A stretch of 64,000 nucleotides of DNA from Stratiformator vulcanicus (lineage in GTDB: Bacteria > Planctomycetota > Planctomycetia > Planctomycetales > Planctomycetaceae). This document shows positions 1 to 7,400 of this stretch, in pieces; position 1 is the stretch's first letter, and every line of letters begins with the position of its first letter. A program made the position numbers and the translations under genes. The notes beneath the pieces are model-generated. The model had not been told where the DNA came from. It searched no databases and was given only the letters and a program-made list of their open reading frames with translations. Location: assembly GCF_007744515.1 (NCBI RefSeq), contig NZ_CP036268.1:696482-760481 (forward strand), in the 5' to 3' direction.

Positions 1-2
1 GG

Positions 3-311
3 CAATCACAGGCAGCCCAACGGCGGGTGCTCGCGACGCAATGGGTTCTGTCTGAGCTTGATGAAATCATCGATCAACCGGTGCAACAAATTGACGATGG
101 CCCGATTCAGGTGGACCTTGATGAGGCCGTGTCTCGTCGATTACCCGACGCGAGGCTGGAATTTGTTGCGCATCGCGTAACGCAGCCGGCGGACGGATGC
201 CGGATCGATGGGAGCATTTCTTGGACCGGGGCCAATGGCGAGCTCGTACGACCGGTCCGTCTGTCGACGTGGGTCTTCGACGGCGGGCGTCGAACCGGGG
301 GTGACGAATGA
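3..311 (+). CDS. Minor pseudopilin, GspI-like (5' end outside the window)
   Basis: The frame is open from the first full codon of the window, so the gene starts upstream and only its C-terminal 102 residues are seen. The first visible residues, rich in Gln, Ala and Arg and followed by a helix with WVLSELDEI, resemble the stretch just after the hydrophobic helix of type II secretion minor pseudopilins. The rest is a short beta-rich tail. Its stop overlaps the ATG of the next pseudopilin by 4 nt, so the genes are probably translationally coupled. Assignment to GspI rests mainly on gene order, with a GspJ-like and a GspK-like gene following. The hydrophobic leader itself is not visible. Confidence 0.55.
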   Translation, partial: QSQAAQRRVLATQWVLSELDEIIDQPVQQIDDGPIQVDLDEAVSRRLPDARLEFVAHRVTQPADGCRIDGSISWTGANGELVRPVRLSTWVFDGGRRTGGDE

Positions 312-820
312 ATGCCCGACGTGGAGTCTCCTTAATCGAGCTTATGGTCGTACTCGCGGCCCTATCAATTCTAATGACGGTTGCCGTTCGCTTCGTCGTT
401 CAGGTCATGCAATCTAATTCGGAGCTTCGTGACAATGCCGTGGCAATATCGGAGGCGGCGCGGCTCGGTCGCGACCTGCGTCAAGATTCGATCATGGCCC
501 GAAGTTCGGATTGGGCGAGTGATTCCGGCAGCCTTACGTTAAAGTTTGAGCGGGGGCATGTGGTTTATTGGTTCGACGATCACGGCGTTCAGAATGAGCG
601 GTTCTCTGATGGCGATATCGTCGGTCGGGACCGCTTCTCGATCGGCCCGAGTTCATCGCAGTGGCATACGACCGGCGAAGCCAATGAAGTTCGTCTGTAT
701 CGCATCGACCCGACCACCGACACTCGCAAGTTGAGCCTGCTTGTGCGAGTCGCCGCACCGAGTGAAGCGAATCCAAGCAGTCACGATCCACTCGAGGCCG
801 TCCGACCGGAGGTCGATTAA
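308..820 (+). CDS. Prepilin-type minor pseudopilin, GspJ/PulJ-like
   Basis: This 170-residue protein starts with a short basic leader and a class III signal: Gly6 before VSLIELMVVL, with Glu at mature position 5, then about 20 hydrophobic residues. This is the site that prepilin peptidase would cut and methylate. The remainder is a soluble globular region of unknown specificity. It overlaps the upstream gene by 4 nt and the downstream gene by 1 nt (TAATG). The likely role is a minor subunit of a type II secretion or type IV-like pseudopilus in the inner membrane. The GspJ assignment follows from size and position and not from specific residues. Confidence 0.7.
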   Translation: MNARRGVSLIELMVVLAALSILMTVAVRFVVQVMQSNSELRDNAVAISEAARLGRDLRQDSIMARSSDWASDSGSLTLKFERGHVVYWFDDHGVQNERFSDGDIVGRDRFSIGPSSSQWHTTGEANEVRLYRIDPTTDTRKLSLLVRVAAPSEANPSSHDPLEAVRPEVD

Positions 821-1242
821 TGAAGGGCAATGAGCCAACAAGTCTTGCGTTGAAGACATCTTGTCGGCGTGGGGTCGCGGCTATTGTCGTGCTCGTGCTG
901 CTTACGGTTGTGGCGGGGCTGACTGCGTCATGTCTGCAAGTATCATTGCGGGCAAGGCGGAGTGCGATTTCTTACGGGAAACGTGTCCAAGCCGACCTGC
1001 TGGCTGAGTCGGGGCTACGACTGGCGTCGGCAAGCGAGGCCGCTTCAGGCGGCGAGTTCGTGTGGAGACTTGATGACGGTGAGTTGAAGGGTAGTGCGGA
1101 AGTGACGATCAAGCCGGCGGGATCAAAGGGTGCAACAGCGACCGCACGGTTCCCCCTTTCGGATACTCACCCCGCCAAATCAACCTCGCCAATGCTCGGA
1201 AGTGATTCTAATTCGTCTGTCGATAGTGCAGATACAAAATAA
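820..1242 (+). CDS. GspK/PilX-like minor pseudopilin, short
   Basis: A 140-residue protein with an Arg-Arg-Gly followed by [19 protein letters not shown], then a helix carrying [12 protein letters not shown] leader without Glu at mature position 5, followed by a Ser/Ala/Arg-rich helix, is typical of the GspK and PilX families. GspK proteins are usually near 300 residues, so this one lacks most of the usual soluble domain and is closer to PilX in size. The C-terminal 40 residues are Ser/Thr/Asp-rich and probably disordered. It overlaps the preceding pseudopilin gene and is followed after 16 nt by a DUF1559 pseudopilin gene, so all four are probably one transcript. Confidence 0.6.
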   Translation: MKGNEPTSLALKTSCRRGVAAIVVLVLLTVVAGLTASCLQVSLRARRSAISYGKRVQADLLAESGLRLASASEAASGGEFVWRLDDGELKGSAEVTIKPAGSKGATATARFPLSDTHPAKSTSPMLGSDSNSSVDSADTK

Positions 1243-1258
1243 TAAAACGAGTGCCGCC

Positions 1259-2227
1259 ATGAAAAACCGATTCAACCGACAGCAGTTCCGCAAACGGGCT
1301 GAGGGGTTCACGTTAATCGAACTTCTCGTGGTGATCGCCATCATCGCGATTCTGATCGCGCTGCTGCTGCCGGCGATTCAAAGTGCACGGGAGGCGGCCC
1401 GCCGGGCGACCTGTCAGGGACACATGGCGCAACTCGGCTTGGCAATCCAAAATTATGAGATGGCTCACGAAGTGCTTCCGCCGGGCAGCGTGAATCGCAC
1501 CGGTCCCGTTTTCAACGTTCCATTAAAAGGTGCTTACTACTTCGGATGGGCCGCTCAGATTACACCGTTTATTGAGCTCGGCAACGTCTATGATCACTTC
1601 GACTTCGATGTCGGCATCTATGCGGAGGCCAATGCGGAGCCGATGTCTGTGACTTGTAGCATCTTTCGCTGTCCCTCTTCGATCTTGCCAGACCAAGGTA
1701 TTTTGAATCAGGCGCTTGGCGATTATGCGGCGTGCCATAACGAAATCGAGGCACCGATCGATGTCACGAACAACGGGTCATTTCTATTGAACGAGGCATT
1801 AAGGATCGATCAAATCAGCGATGGATTGGCCTACACGATCTTTTTGGGTGAAAGCACTTTGCCCGTTCGAAATGGAGTTTCATTCGATTCCGAACTGGGG
1901 ATATTCGGTGGTACTCGTGGATCGTTGCGAAATACCGGGGCCCCAATCAATCGAGAGCAGGTGAGCCCTGCGGTTTCGGCCGCGCTAAGCAACAGGCCCT
2001 ATTGGGGAGATGTCGTCGATCGTGATGAACTGGCCAATGCGCTGGGCAAGGATTGGAGGAGCGATCCGTCGGTTACCTACGTGGGCGGCTTCGGCAGCCT
2101 TCATAAAGGCGGTAGCCAATTCACGCTCGGAGACGGGTCGGTGCGATTCATCTCGGAACTGATCGACATGCCGGTCTATCGCAGCCTCGGTGCGCGCAAC
2201 GACGGACGTTTAATTAAGAAGTTTTAA
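1259..2227 (+). CDS. DUF1559 (SBP_bac_10-like) prepilin-type protein
   Basis: 322 residues. The frame is open further upstream, but ATG at 1259 puts a short basic leader directly before the class III signal (Gly16, then [20 protein letters not shown]), so I use it. Next comes the family signature [17 protein letters not shown] and a globular DUF1559 domain. It ends with the family's usual motif: [14 protein letters not shown] and a short basic tail. DUF1559 proteins are greatly expanded in Planctomycetes and are thought to be pseudopilin-like surface or periplasmic proteins; their function is not established. Its place behind three minor pseudopilin genes suggests it belongs to the same fibre or secretion apparatus. 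Confidence 0.85.
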   Translation: MKNRFNRQQFRKRAEGFTLIELLVVIAIIAILIALLLPAIQSAREAARRATCQGHMAQLGLAIQNYEMAHEVLPPGSVNRTGPVFNVPLKGAYYFGWAAQITPFIELGNVYDHFDFDVGIYAEANAEPMSVTCSIFRCPSSILPDQGILNQALGDYAACHNEIEAPIDVTNNGSFLLNEALRIDQISDGLAYTIFLGESTLPVRNGVSFDSELGIFGGTRGSLRNTGAPINREQVSPAVSAALSNRPYWGDVVDRDELANALGKDWRSDPSVTYVGGFGSLHKGGSQFTLGDGSVRFISELIDMPVYRSLGARNDGRLIKKF

Positions 2228-2258
2228 GTGGATCGGTGTCGAGGCGCCCTGCAGATCG

Positions 2259-3410
2259 CTATCGACATCCCAAGACGCGTGTGATTTCCGCCTCGTCGAC
2301 CAGTCCTAGAGCGAGTGCATCTTCGGCATTTCGGCGGAGGGGGATCATTCCGGCGGCCTCCGCCCGTCGCCCGATTTCCGACGCGTCCTCTCTGGCGATG
2401 ATCGCTTTCCCGGTTGATGACTCGTCTGTTGTTAAAACCTCGGCGATCGGACGGCGTCCGACATATCCGGTCCCACGGCAGGACTCGCAGCCGCCCAATT
2501 GCCGACCGCGGCATTCGCAAAGTGTTCTCAGCAGTCGTTGACTGAGGATCGCACGAACTCCGCTGCGAACTTGAAACGGTTCAATGCCCATGTCGAGCAA
2601 TCGCCCAATCGCGCCGGCCGCGGACCCGGCGTGAAACGTGGTCAAGACAAGATGCCCGCTTAGTGCGGCTTGCAGCACAATCTCGGCGGTCGGGCGGTCT
2701 CTAATCTCCCCTACAAAGATGACCTCGGGATCTTGCCGCATTAGAGAACGCAGCCCGGTCGGATAATCGAAACCCGACGCCGGACGAATCTGTGACTGGG
2801 CGACACCGTGGATGAGCGATTCGACGGGGTCTTCCAAACTGACAACGCTGCGCCGCTCGTCGGATGTCGCCACAATTTCTCTGAGGCAGGCGTAAGCCGT
2901 CGTTGTTTTGCCACTACCGGCCGGTCCGGAGATCAGAATGGCCCCGCCGGATTGATTAAGAGAGCGACTTAATTCGTCGGCGACGCTCGGAGTGAGGCCG
3001 AGATCATGGAGTCGAAAAAGTTTTCCGGGATCGGCGAAAAGCCGGATCACCGCGCGTTCGCCATGTACGGTGGGAAATGTGCTAACACGGACCTCTCCCG
3101 GCCGGCCGTCGCGAATGCGGCCCTCCTGCGGGACATCGGTGCGATAGGTCAAGAGCTCCGAAGCGACCTTAAGTCGGGCCACGATGTTCGGTTTGAGTGA
3201 TTCGGGAAAGGCGTAGACGTCGTGCAAGACTCCGTCGATTCGCCAATCCATTAAGAGCGCTTCGGCCGATGGCGTTAAGTGCACATCGCTGACGCGACTT
3301 TGCCGGGCCTGGGACAGAATCAGGTCGACGATTGCCGGGACGGTTTCGGCACCGTCCGCGGCGAGTCGATCCAATTGCTGCCGGGCATCGCCGGAAAGTG
3401 GTGAAGACAT
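2259..3410 (-). CDS. gspE: GspE/PulE-type secretion ATPase
   Basis: This 383-residue cytoplasmic ATPase powers pseudopilus assembly. Visible features are the Walker A GPAGSGKTT, the Asp box ending SLEDPVE, the Walker B region around DPEVIFVGEIRD, and the His box with LTTFHAG. A Cys cluster (LCECRGR, then CESCRGTGY) matches the zinc-binding loop of GspE but is shorter than usual. The protein lacks the N-terminal domain of classical GspE (commonly about 500 residues or more) and starts almost directly with the N2 domain. It is convergent with the pseudopilin genes, 31 nt from the DUF1559 stop, so it is transcribed separately although it probably serves the same machine. Confidence 0.85.
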   Translation of the reverse strand: MSSPLSGDARQQLDRLAADGAETVPAIVDLILSQARQSRVSDVHLTPSAEALLMDWRIDGVLHDVYAFPESLKPNIVARLKVASELLTYRTDVPQEGRIRDGRPGEVRVSTFPTVHGERAVIRLFADPGKLFRLHDLGLTPSVADELSRSLNQSGGAILISGPAGSGKTTTAYACLREIVATSDERRSVVSLEDPVESLIHGVAQSQIRPASGFDYPTGLRSLMRQDPEVIFVGEIRDRPTAEIVLQAALSGHLVLTTFHAGSAAGAIGRLLDMGIEPFQVRSGVRAILSQRLLRTLCECRGRQLGGCESCRGTGYVGRRPIAEVLTTDESSTGKAIIAREDASEIGRRAEAAGMIPLRRNAEDALALGLVDEAEITRVLGCR

Positions 3411-3485
3411 TTCGGCACTCGCGACCCGCGAACGATTTCCTGCTACGTCGATCTGCGAGCTTGGTTCCGCCGAAACGATGGGTGC

Positions 3486-5537
3486 TCAATCTCGCAGATT
3501 GATATCCTTGAACTCGACCTTCATAGCGCGGCCCTTCTTCATCGGCCGGTGGAGTTGCAGGCCGATATAGCCTTCCTTAAAGCCCTTCTCGTCGATCTCT
3601 TTGTCCTGGTATTTCATCAGCGTGACGCCGTTGAGAACGTGCTTGAAGTTGTTGCCGTAAGCGCTGATGCGGTAGTCGTTCCATTCACCCGGCTTGTAAG
3701 GATATTCGCCCTCGTGGGTTCGCTCGCTGAGAATACCGCGGCCAGTTTTCTCTCCATAAAGAATGCCGGTGTATTGGCCGTCGAGATCGATGTCAGCCTG
3801 ATAGCCTTTCAGGACGTGGCTATCCTCATCGCCGACGATCTGGCTGCGGTACTGCACACCGCTGTTGGCCCATCCGCCGTCTTCGACGGGGATGTCGCCT
3901 TGAATGCGGAACTTCAACCGCAGTTCGAAGTTGCCGGGCTGACGGCCCTTCCAGATTAAGAATGTATTCGATTTGATCGGCTTATCGACAGGAAACTGAC
4001 CGACGATCGCGCCATCCTCTACGGACCACAGACCATCGCCGCCTTCCCATGAAGTTAAATCATGCCCATTAAAGATAGGCCGACCGAAGCCGTGGTCGCC
4101 TTGCTGCTTTGCTCGCCGGACTTCTTTCGGCAATTGAGCGATGAGCTCTTCTTTAATGATCTGGTGATGCGGATCATCGACCACATTGTCCCATTCGTTG
4201 GGATCGCTCTTGTGGTCGTAGAGTTCCTCGGAACCATCGCTGTAGCGCGTGTAACGCCAGTGCTCATCCCGGATGCTCATATGCTTGCCGGAATTAATCG
4301 TAATCGCGGGCGTGTCGTCCTCGGCATTCGGGTCTTCGAGTAATGGCACTAAACTGTCGCCGTCGAGGTCGTTTCGCTTGGGCAAATCGCATAGCTCAAT
4401 TAATGTCGGATAGATATCGACGAGGCTGACGGGCCGTGACGATTTCTCTCCGCGTTTTTCGTCCATTGATTTCGGGACCGAAACGATGAGCGGCACCCGC
4501 GTCGCTTCTTCCCACAGTGTGCTTTTGTGCCAGCGGTCCTTCTCGCCGAGGTGCCAACCGTGGTCGGACCACAGCACGATGATCGTGTTGTCGGCCTGCG
4601 TTGAACTGTCGAGTGCGTCGAGCAGTTGGCCGACCATCGTATCGACAAATTGAATGTTCGCGAGGTAAGCCCGCACGGCCTCTTTCCACTTCCCGGCCCG
4701 CGTCACCTGACCGTGCAAGCCGCCGTTGTTGCGGGCGTAGCCTGTGGCGATCTTGGGAATGTCGCTCAGGTCATTTTCGCGGTAGGGCGGCAGTTCGATA
4801 TCGCTCTCGGCGGGCTGCTGGTCGAAGAATTCTGTCGGGCAATACCACGGGCCGTGCGGCTTATAGAGGCCTACCGCCAAGAAGAACGGCTGGTCGCGAT
4901 CCTGCTTCAACTGTTCAACGGCCCACGCGGTGTCCTGACCGTCTTCGGTCTTTTCCGCGGGGACGTCGATGCCGCCCCAATCCCAGTGCCAGATGTCGAG
5001 GCCGTTGAAGTTCTGCCCCGTCGGCACCGGCAAGGCTGGAAGTTGCTGATCATGCGACGGGAAGCGCGCGGTCCATGACTCGGGGTGGTTCTTACCGCGT
5101 AGCCCGCCGTGACCGCCTCCCATCGCGCTGCATTCGCCGCCGTGATTGGCGTGAAAAATCTTGCCCGCCGCGCCGGTCCAGTAGCCGTGCTCCCGGAAGT
5201 ATTGCCCCATCGGGGCTTTTCCTTCGAGGTATTCGGACGCCCGCCAATCCTGCTGGTTGCCATGCACGCCGTTGGTGCTGGGCAGCAGTCCGGTCATCAC
5301 GCTCGCCCGACTCGGATTGCACAGCGGGGCCGTGCAATGGGCATTGGTGAAGAGCGTTCCACGGGCGGCGAGCCGATCCATATTCGGCGTGTTTGCCTGC
5401 GGATGCCCGCCCATGCAGCCGATCCAGTCGTTGAGATCGTCGACCGCGATGAACAGCACATTTGGTTTCTCCGCCGCGGCGGCGAAGTTCATGGTCATCG
5501 CCGTAGCGGCAAGAAGGGCGAGCAATCGAAGTCGCAT
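3486..5537 (-). CDS. Sulfatase fused to a DUF1080 domain
   Basis: 683 residues from ATG at 5537, which has a GAGG 6 nt upstream; a TTG 24 nt further up is less likely. A signal peptide ends near the Ala-rich stretch at residues 18-22. The sulfatase domain (about 23-472) has the metal-binding DD pair at 33-34, the formylglycine motif CNPSR with Cys73, and WSDHGWHLGEK with metal ligands at 325-326. It resembles the iduronate-2-sulfatase-like group. The C-terminal 200 residues form a DUF1080 (3-keto-disaccharide hydrolase/LamG-like) domain beginning near FGRPIFNGHDLTSW. This suggests a secreted enzyme acting on sulfated polysaccharides, with the second domain binding or cleaving glycan. The substrate cannot be read from the sequence. 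Confidence 0.9.
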   Translation of the reverse strand: MRLRLLALLAATAMTMNFAAAAEKPNVLFIAVDDLNDWIGCMGGHPQANTPNMDRLAARGTLFTNAHCTAPLCNPSRASVMTGLLPSTNGVHGNQQDWRASEYLEGKAPMGQYFREHGYWTGAAGKIFHANHGGECSAMGGGHGGLRGKNHPESWTARFPSHDQQLPALPVPTGQNFNGLDIWHWDWGGIDVPAEKTEDGQDTAWAVEQLKQDRDQPFFLAVGLYKPHGPWYCPTEFFDQQPAESDIELPPYRENDLSDIPKIATGYARNNGGLHGQVTRAGKWKEAVRAYLANIQFVDTMVGQLLDALDSSTQADNTIIVLWSDHGWHLGEKDRWHKSTLWEEATRVPLIVSVPKSMDEKRGEKSSRPVSLVDIYPTLIELCDLPKRNDLDGDSLVPLLEDPNAEDDTPAITINSGKHMSIRDEHWRYTRYSDGSEELYDHKSDPNEWDNVVDDPHHQIIKEELIAQLPKEVRRAKQQGDHGFGRPIFNGHDLTSWEGGDGLWSVEDGAIVGQFPVDKPIKSNTFLIWKGRQPGNFELRLKFRIQGDIPVEDGGWANSGVQYRSQIVGDEDSHVLKGYQADIDLDGQYTGILYGEKTGRGILSERTHEGEYPYKPGEWNDYRISAYGNNFKHVLNGVTLMKYQDKEIDEKGFKEGYIGLQLHRPMKKGRAMKVEFKDINLRD

Positions 5538-5701
5538 CGTGGTCCTCAAATTTGTCGTCAAAATGTATGCAAGGTGGCTGATGGGAGCTTACCCCACGGA
5601 CCGGGCGGAGGAAAGGATTCGCGTCGCAATGCCGCACGAGGTTCACACACACTTTTACTTGGTGATCGAGCATGGATGGCGGTGGGGAGATCGAGGCGGC
5701 G

Positions 5702-5736
5702 CTCGGTACGCGGTTCTTTCGAACGCGCGGCTTGTT
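5702..5736 (-). repeat. 35-nt trailer repeat, copy 1 (terminator-like)
   Basis: This 35-nt stretch is identical at all but one position to 6541-6575. Each copy lies 8-11 nt past the stop codon of a DUF1559-like gene on the minus strand. Read on that strand it contains GTTC-GAAA-GAAC, a small hairpin with a GAAA loop, flanked by CG-rich sequence. It may be a terminator-like trailer that was duplicated together with the genes. Confidence 0.6.
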
Positions 5737-5744
5737 GGGAGTAT

Positions 5745-6527
5745 CTAGAACTCGCCGACGATTTCTCCGTCGTTCCGCAAAATGAGGCGACGCAAAGTCT
5801 CAGGTTCAAGATGATCGCCTATGAAGTGGACCGATCCGTCAGCCAATGCGCAGGGAGCCCAACTCTTTCCGGGCACGTGTTCGCTGCGCGTGCCGATCGA
5901 TTCAAGCGGGTCGCCCGGCAGCCGCGCCTCGTCGAAGGTCAAGTCGGTCGGCTTCATCCAATGGATGCCGCTGTTCGATCGTTCGACGATCATGATGGTG
6001 TTGGATGCTCCGTCGGGAACATCTCGGAGAGAGACGACACCGCGTTGGGGAAACATTGTATCAGGGCCGGTGACGGCGAAGTAGCTCGTGTGAACCTCTT
6101 GGTTCTCGTCGGGATAGGCATGCGCGTCCGACGGGCAGCGATAGAAGTTAAACTTCGTACTGTGCAGTTTTCGATTGTGTGGGCCGTCCCATGGCTCGTC
6201 GAAGCGGTAATCGAATTCTGCGTTTTCAACAAGGTGTGGCAGAATTAAGACTCGCCAACTGTGCCGCGGTTTCCCGTCGGGACCGTATGTGACGGCGGGC
6301 GGGAGGCTGTCCCACTTGTCGTGATAGTTGTGTAGGGCGATCGCGATCCTTTTGAGATTATTCTTGCACGCCGACCGCCTAGACACCTCCATGGGTGTCC
6401 CGAGGTTCGGCAGACTCAGAAGGACGAGAATAGCCAGGCCACCGAAGGCCACGAGCCAGTACTTGACGATCTGCCGCCGTGTCGGTTCGACCGGCTCGGC
6501 GTATTGGACGTCGAGATCGTCTGCCAT
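5745..6527 (-). CDS. DUF1559-like membrane-anchored protein, paralogue A
   Basis: 260 residues from the ATG at 6527. The open frame reaches further upstream only through the 35-nt repeat, so I exclude that part. A basic N-terminus (TRRQIVKYW) precedes one transmembrane helix at about residues 23-40, then SRRSACKNNLKRIAIALHNY and DSLPPAVTYGPDGKP, both DUF1559 signatures, and near the end LADGSVHFIGDHLE. The canonical prepilin leader ([17 protein letters not shown]) is absent, so it is probably a simple membrane-anchored protein. It is followed by a near-identical arrangement in paralogue B, with which it shares whole motifs (RFDEPWDGPHNR). The function of the family is unknown. Confidence 0.75.
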   Translation of the reverse strand: MADDLDVQYAEPVEPTRRQIVKYWLVAFGGLAILVLLSLPNLGTPMEVSRRSACKNNLKRIAIALHNYHDKWDSLPPAVTYGPDGKPRHSWRVLILPHLVENAEFDYRFDEPWDGPHNRKLHSTKFNFYRCPSDAHAYPDENQEVHTSYFAVTGPDTMFPQRGVVSLRDVPDGASNTIMIVERSNSGIHWMKPTDLTFDEARLPGDPLESIGTRSEHVPGKSWAPCALADGSVHFIGDHLEPETLRRLILRNDGEIVGEF

Positions 6528-6540
6528 CGTTTTCCCCGTG

Positions 6541-6575
6541 CTCGGTCCGCGGTTCTTTCGAACGCGCGGCTTGTT
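6541..6575 (-). repeat. 35-nt trailer repeat, copy 2
   Basis: Second copy of the element at 5702-5736, with one mismatch at its seventh base. It sits between the stop of paralogue B (6587) and the start of paralogue A (6527) and contains the same GTTC-GAAA-GAAC hairpin on the minus strand. Confidence 0.6.
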
Positions 6576-6586
6576 CGGCACGCACT

Positions 6587-7351
6587 TTATTTATTGCGGA
6601 GTAATAGATTGCGAAGCGATTCTTCGCGGATGTTTTTCGAGAGGCACTGCGCCGAGCCGTCTGCCATCAGGACGTTGATGCCCTCGGCGTGATAGCTTCG
6701 CATTCCTTTTCCGTCACGCTTGGGAATCAGATCGCTGTCATTCAGATCGAACGGTTGCATCCAATGGACGCGGCTATCGAATCGCTCGACGAGGAGGATT
6801 GTCTCGGTGAGATCGTCATGCGCTGCAGAGACGGACTCCGCTGCGTCGGGCGGGAACATCGTGCCCGGTCCGACCACGGCGAGATAGCTTGCGTCCGATT
6901 GATGACCGGGCTCGGGTTGGCGAGGTGGATCCTCCGGGCAGCGAAAATCGCGAACCTCGATCGCATGAAGTTCGCGGTTGTGCGGGCCGTCCCAAGGCTC
7001 GTCGAAGCGATAGGCTTCGGCCACCTCATCTAATTGCGAGCTAGCCGCGCCGTGCATATTTTGCCCGGTCATCTGAGGCAGGATCAGCGCACGCCAACTG
7101 TGCCACGGCTGGCCGTCAGGTCCGTACGTGGCGGCCGGCGGAAGCGATCCCCACTCCTGATTATAGTAATGCAGGGCGAGGCCGATTCGTTTGAGATTAT
7201 TCCGGCACATCGAATGGCGTGCAGCACCGCGCGATTGCTCGATCGGCGGCAGGAAGACGATCAGGCAGACCAACGAAACACCGGTGAGAAGGGCGACCGC
7301 GTAACAGCCGATCGGGCGGCCGTCCGCTGATTCACTTCGTTCGTGTTTCAT
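6587..7351 (-). CDS. DUF1559-like membrane-anchored protein, paralogue B
   Basis: 254 residues from the ATG at 7351 (MKHERSESADG). One transmembrane helix lies at about residues 15-35. The DUF1559-like core follows: MCRNNLKRIGLALHYY, WGSLPPAATYGPDGQPWHSWRALILP and RFDEPWDGPHNRE. The C-terminus keeps the MADGSAQCLSKNI version of the H-x-G-D-GSV motif. As in paralogue A, the prepilin leader is missing. The two genes are tandem, co-oriented and share a 3' trailer repeat, which indicates local duplication. They may be co-transcribed; the gap is 59 nt. No enzymatic motif is visible. Confidence 0.75.
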   Translation of the reverse strand: MKHERSESADGRPIGCYAVALLTGVSLVCLIVFLPPIEQSRGAARHSMCRNNLKRIGLALHYYNQEWGSLPPAATYGPDGQPWHSWRALILPQMTGQNMHGAASSQLDEVAEAYRFDEPWDGPHNRELHAIEVRDFRCPEDPPRQPEPGHQSDASYLAVVGPGTMFPPDAAESVSAAHDDLTETILLVERFDSRVHWMQPFDLNDSDLIPKRDGKGMRSYHAEGINVLMADGSAQCLSKNIREESLRNLLLRNK

Positions 7352-7400
7352 GGTTCCCACCCCATCAGAGGGGCTGGAAGGCGACGCCTTCCACAAGGCG

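Noticed and set aside
5109-6248. Open frame of 379 codons on the plus strand, antisense to the sulfatase and DUF1559-like genes
   Set aside because: It is a shadow frame in GC-rich DNA: no domain, no ribosome site, and both minus-strand genes it crosses are clear family members.
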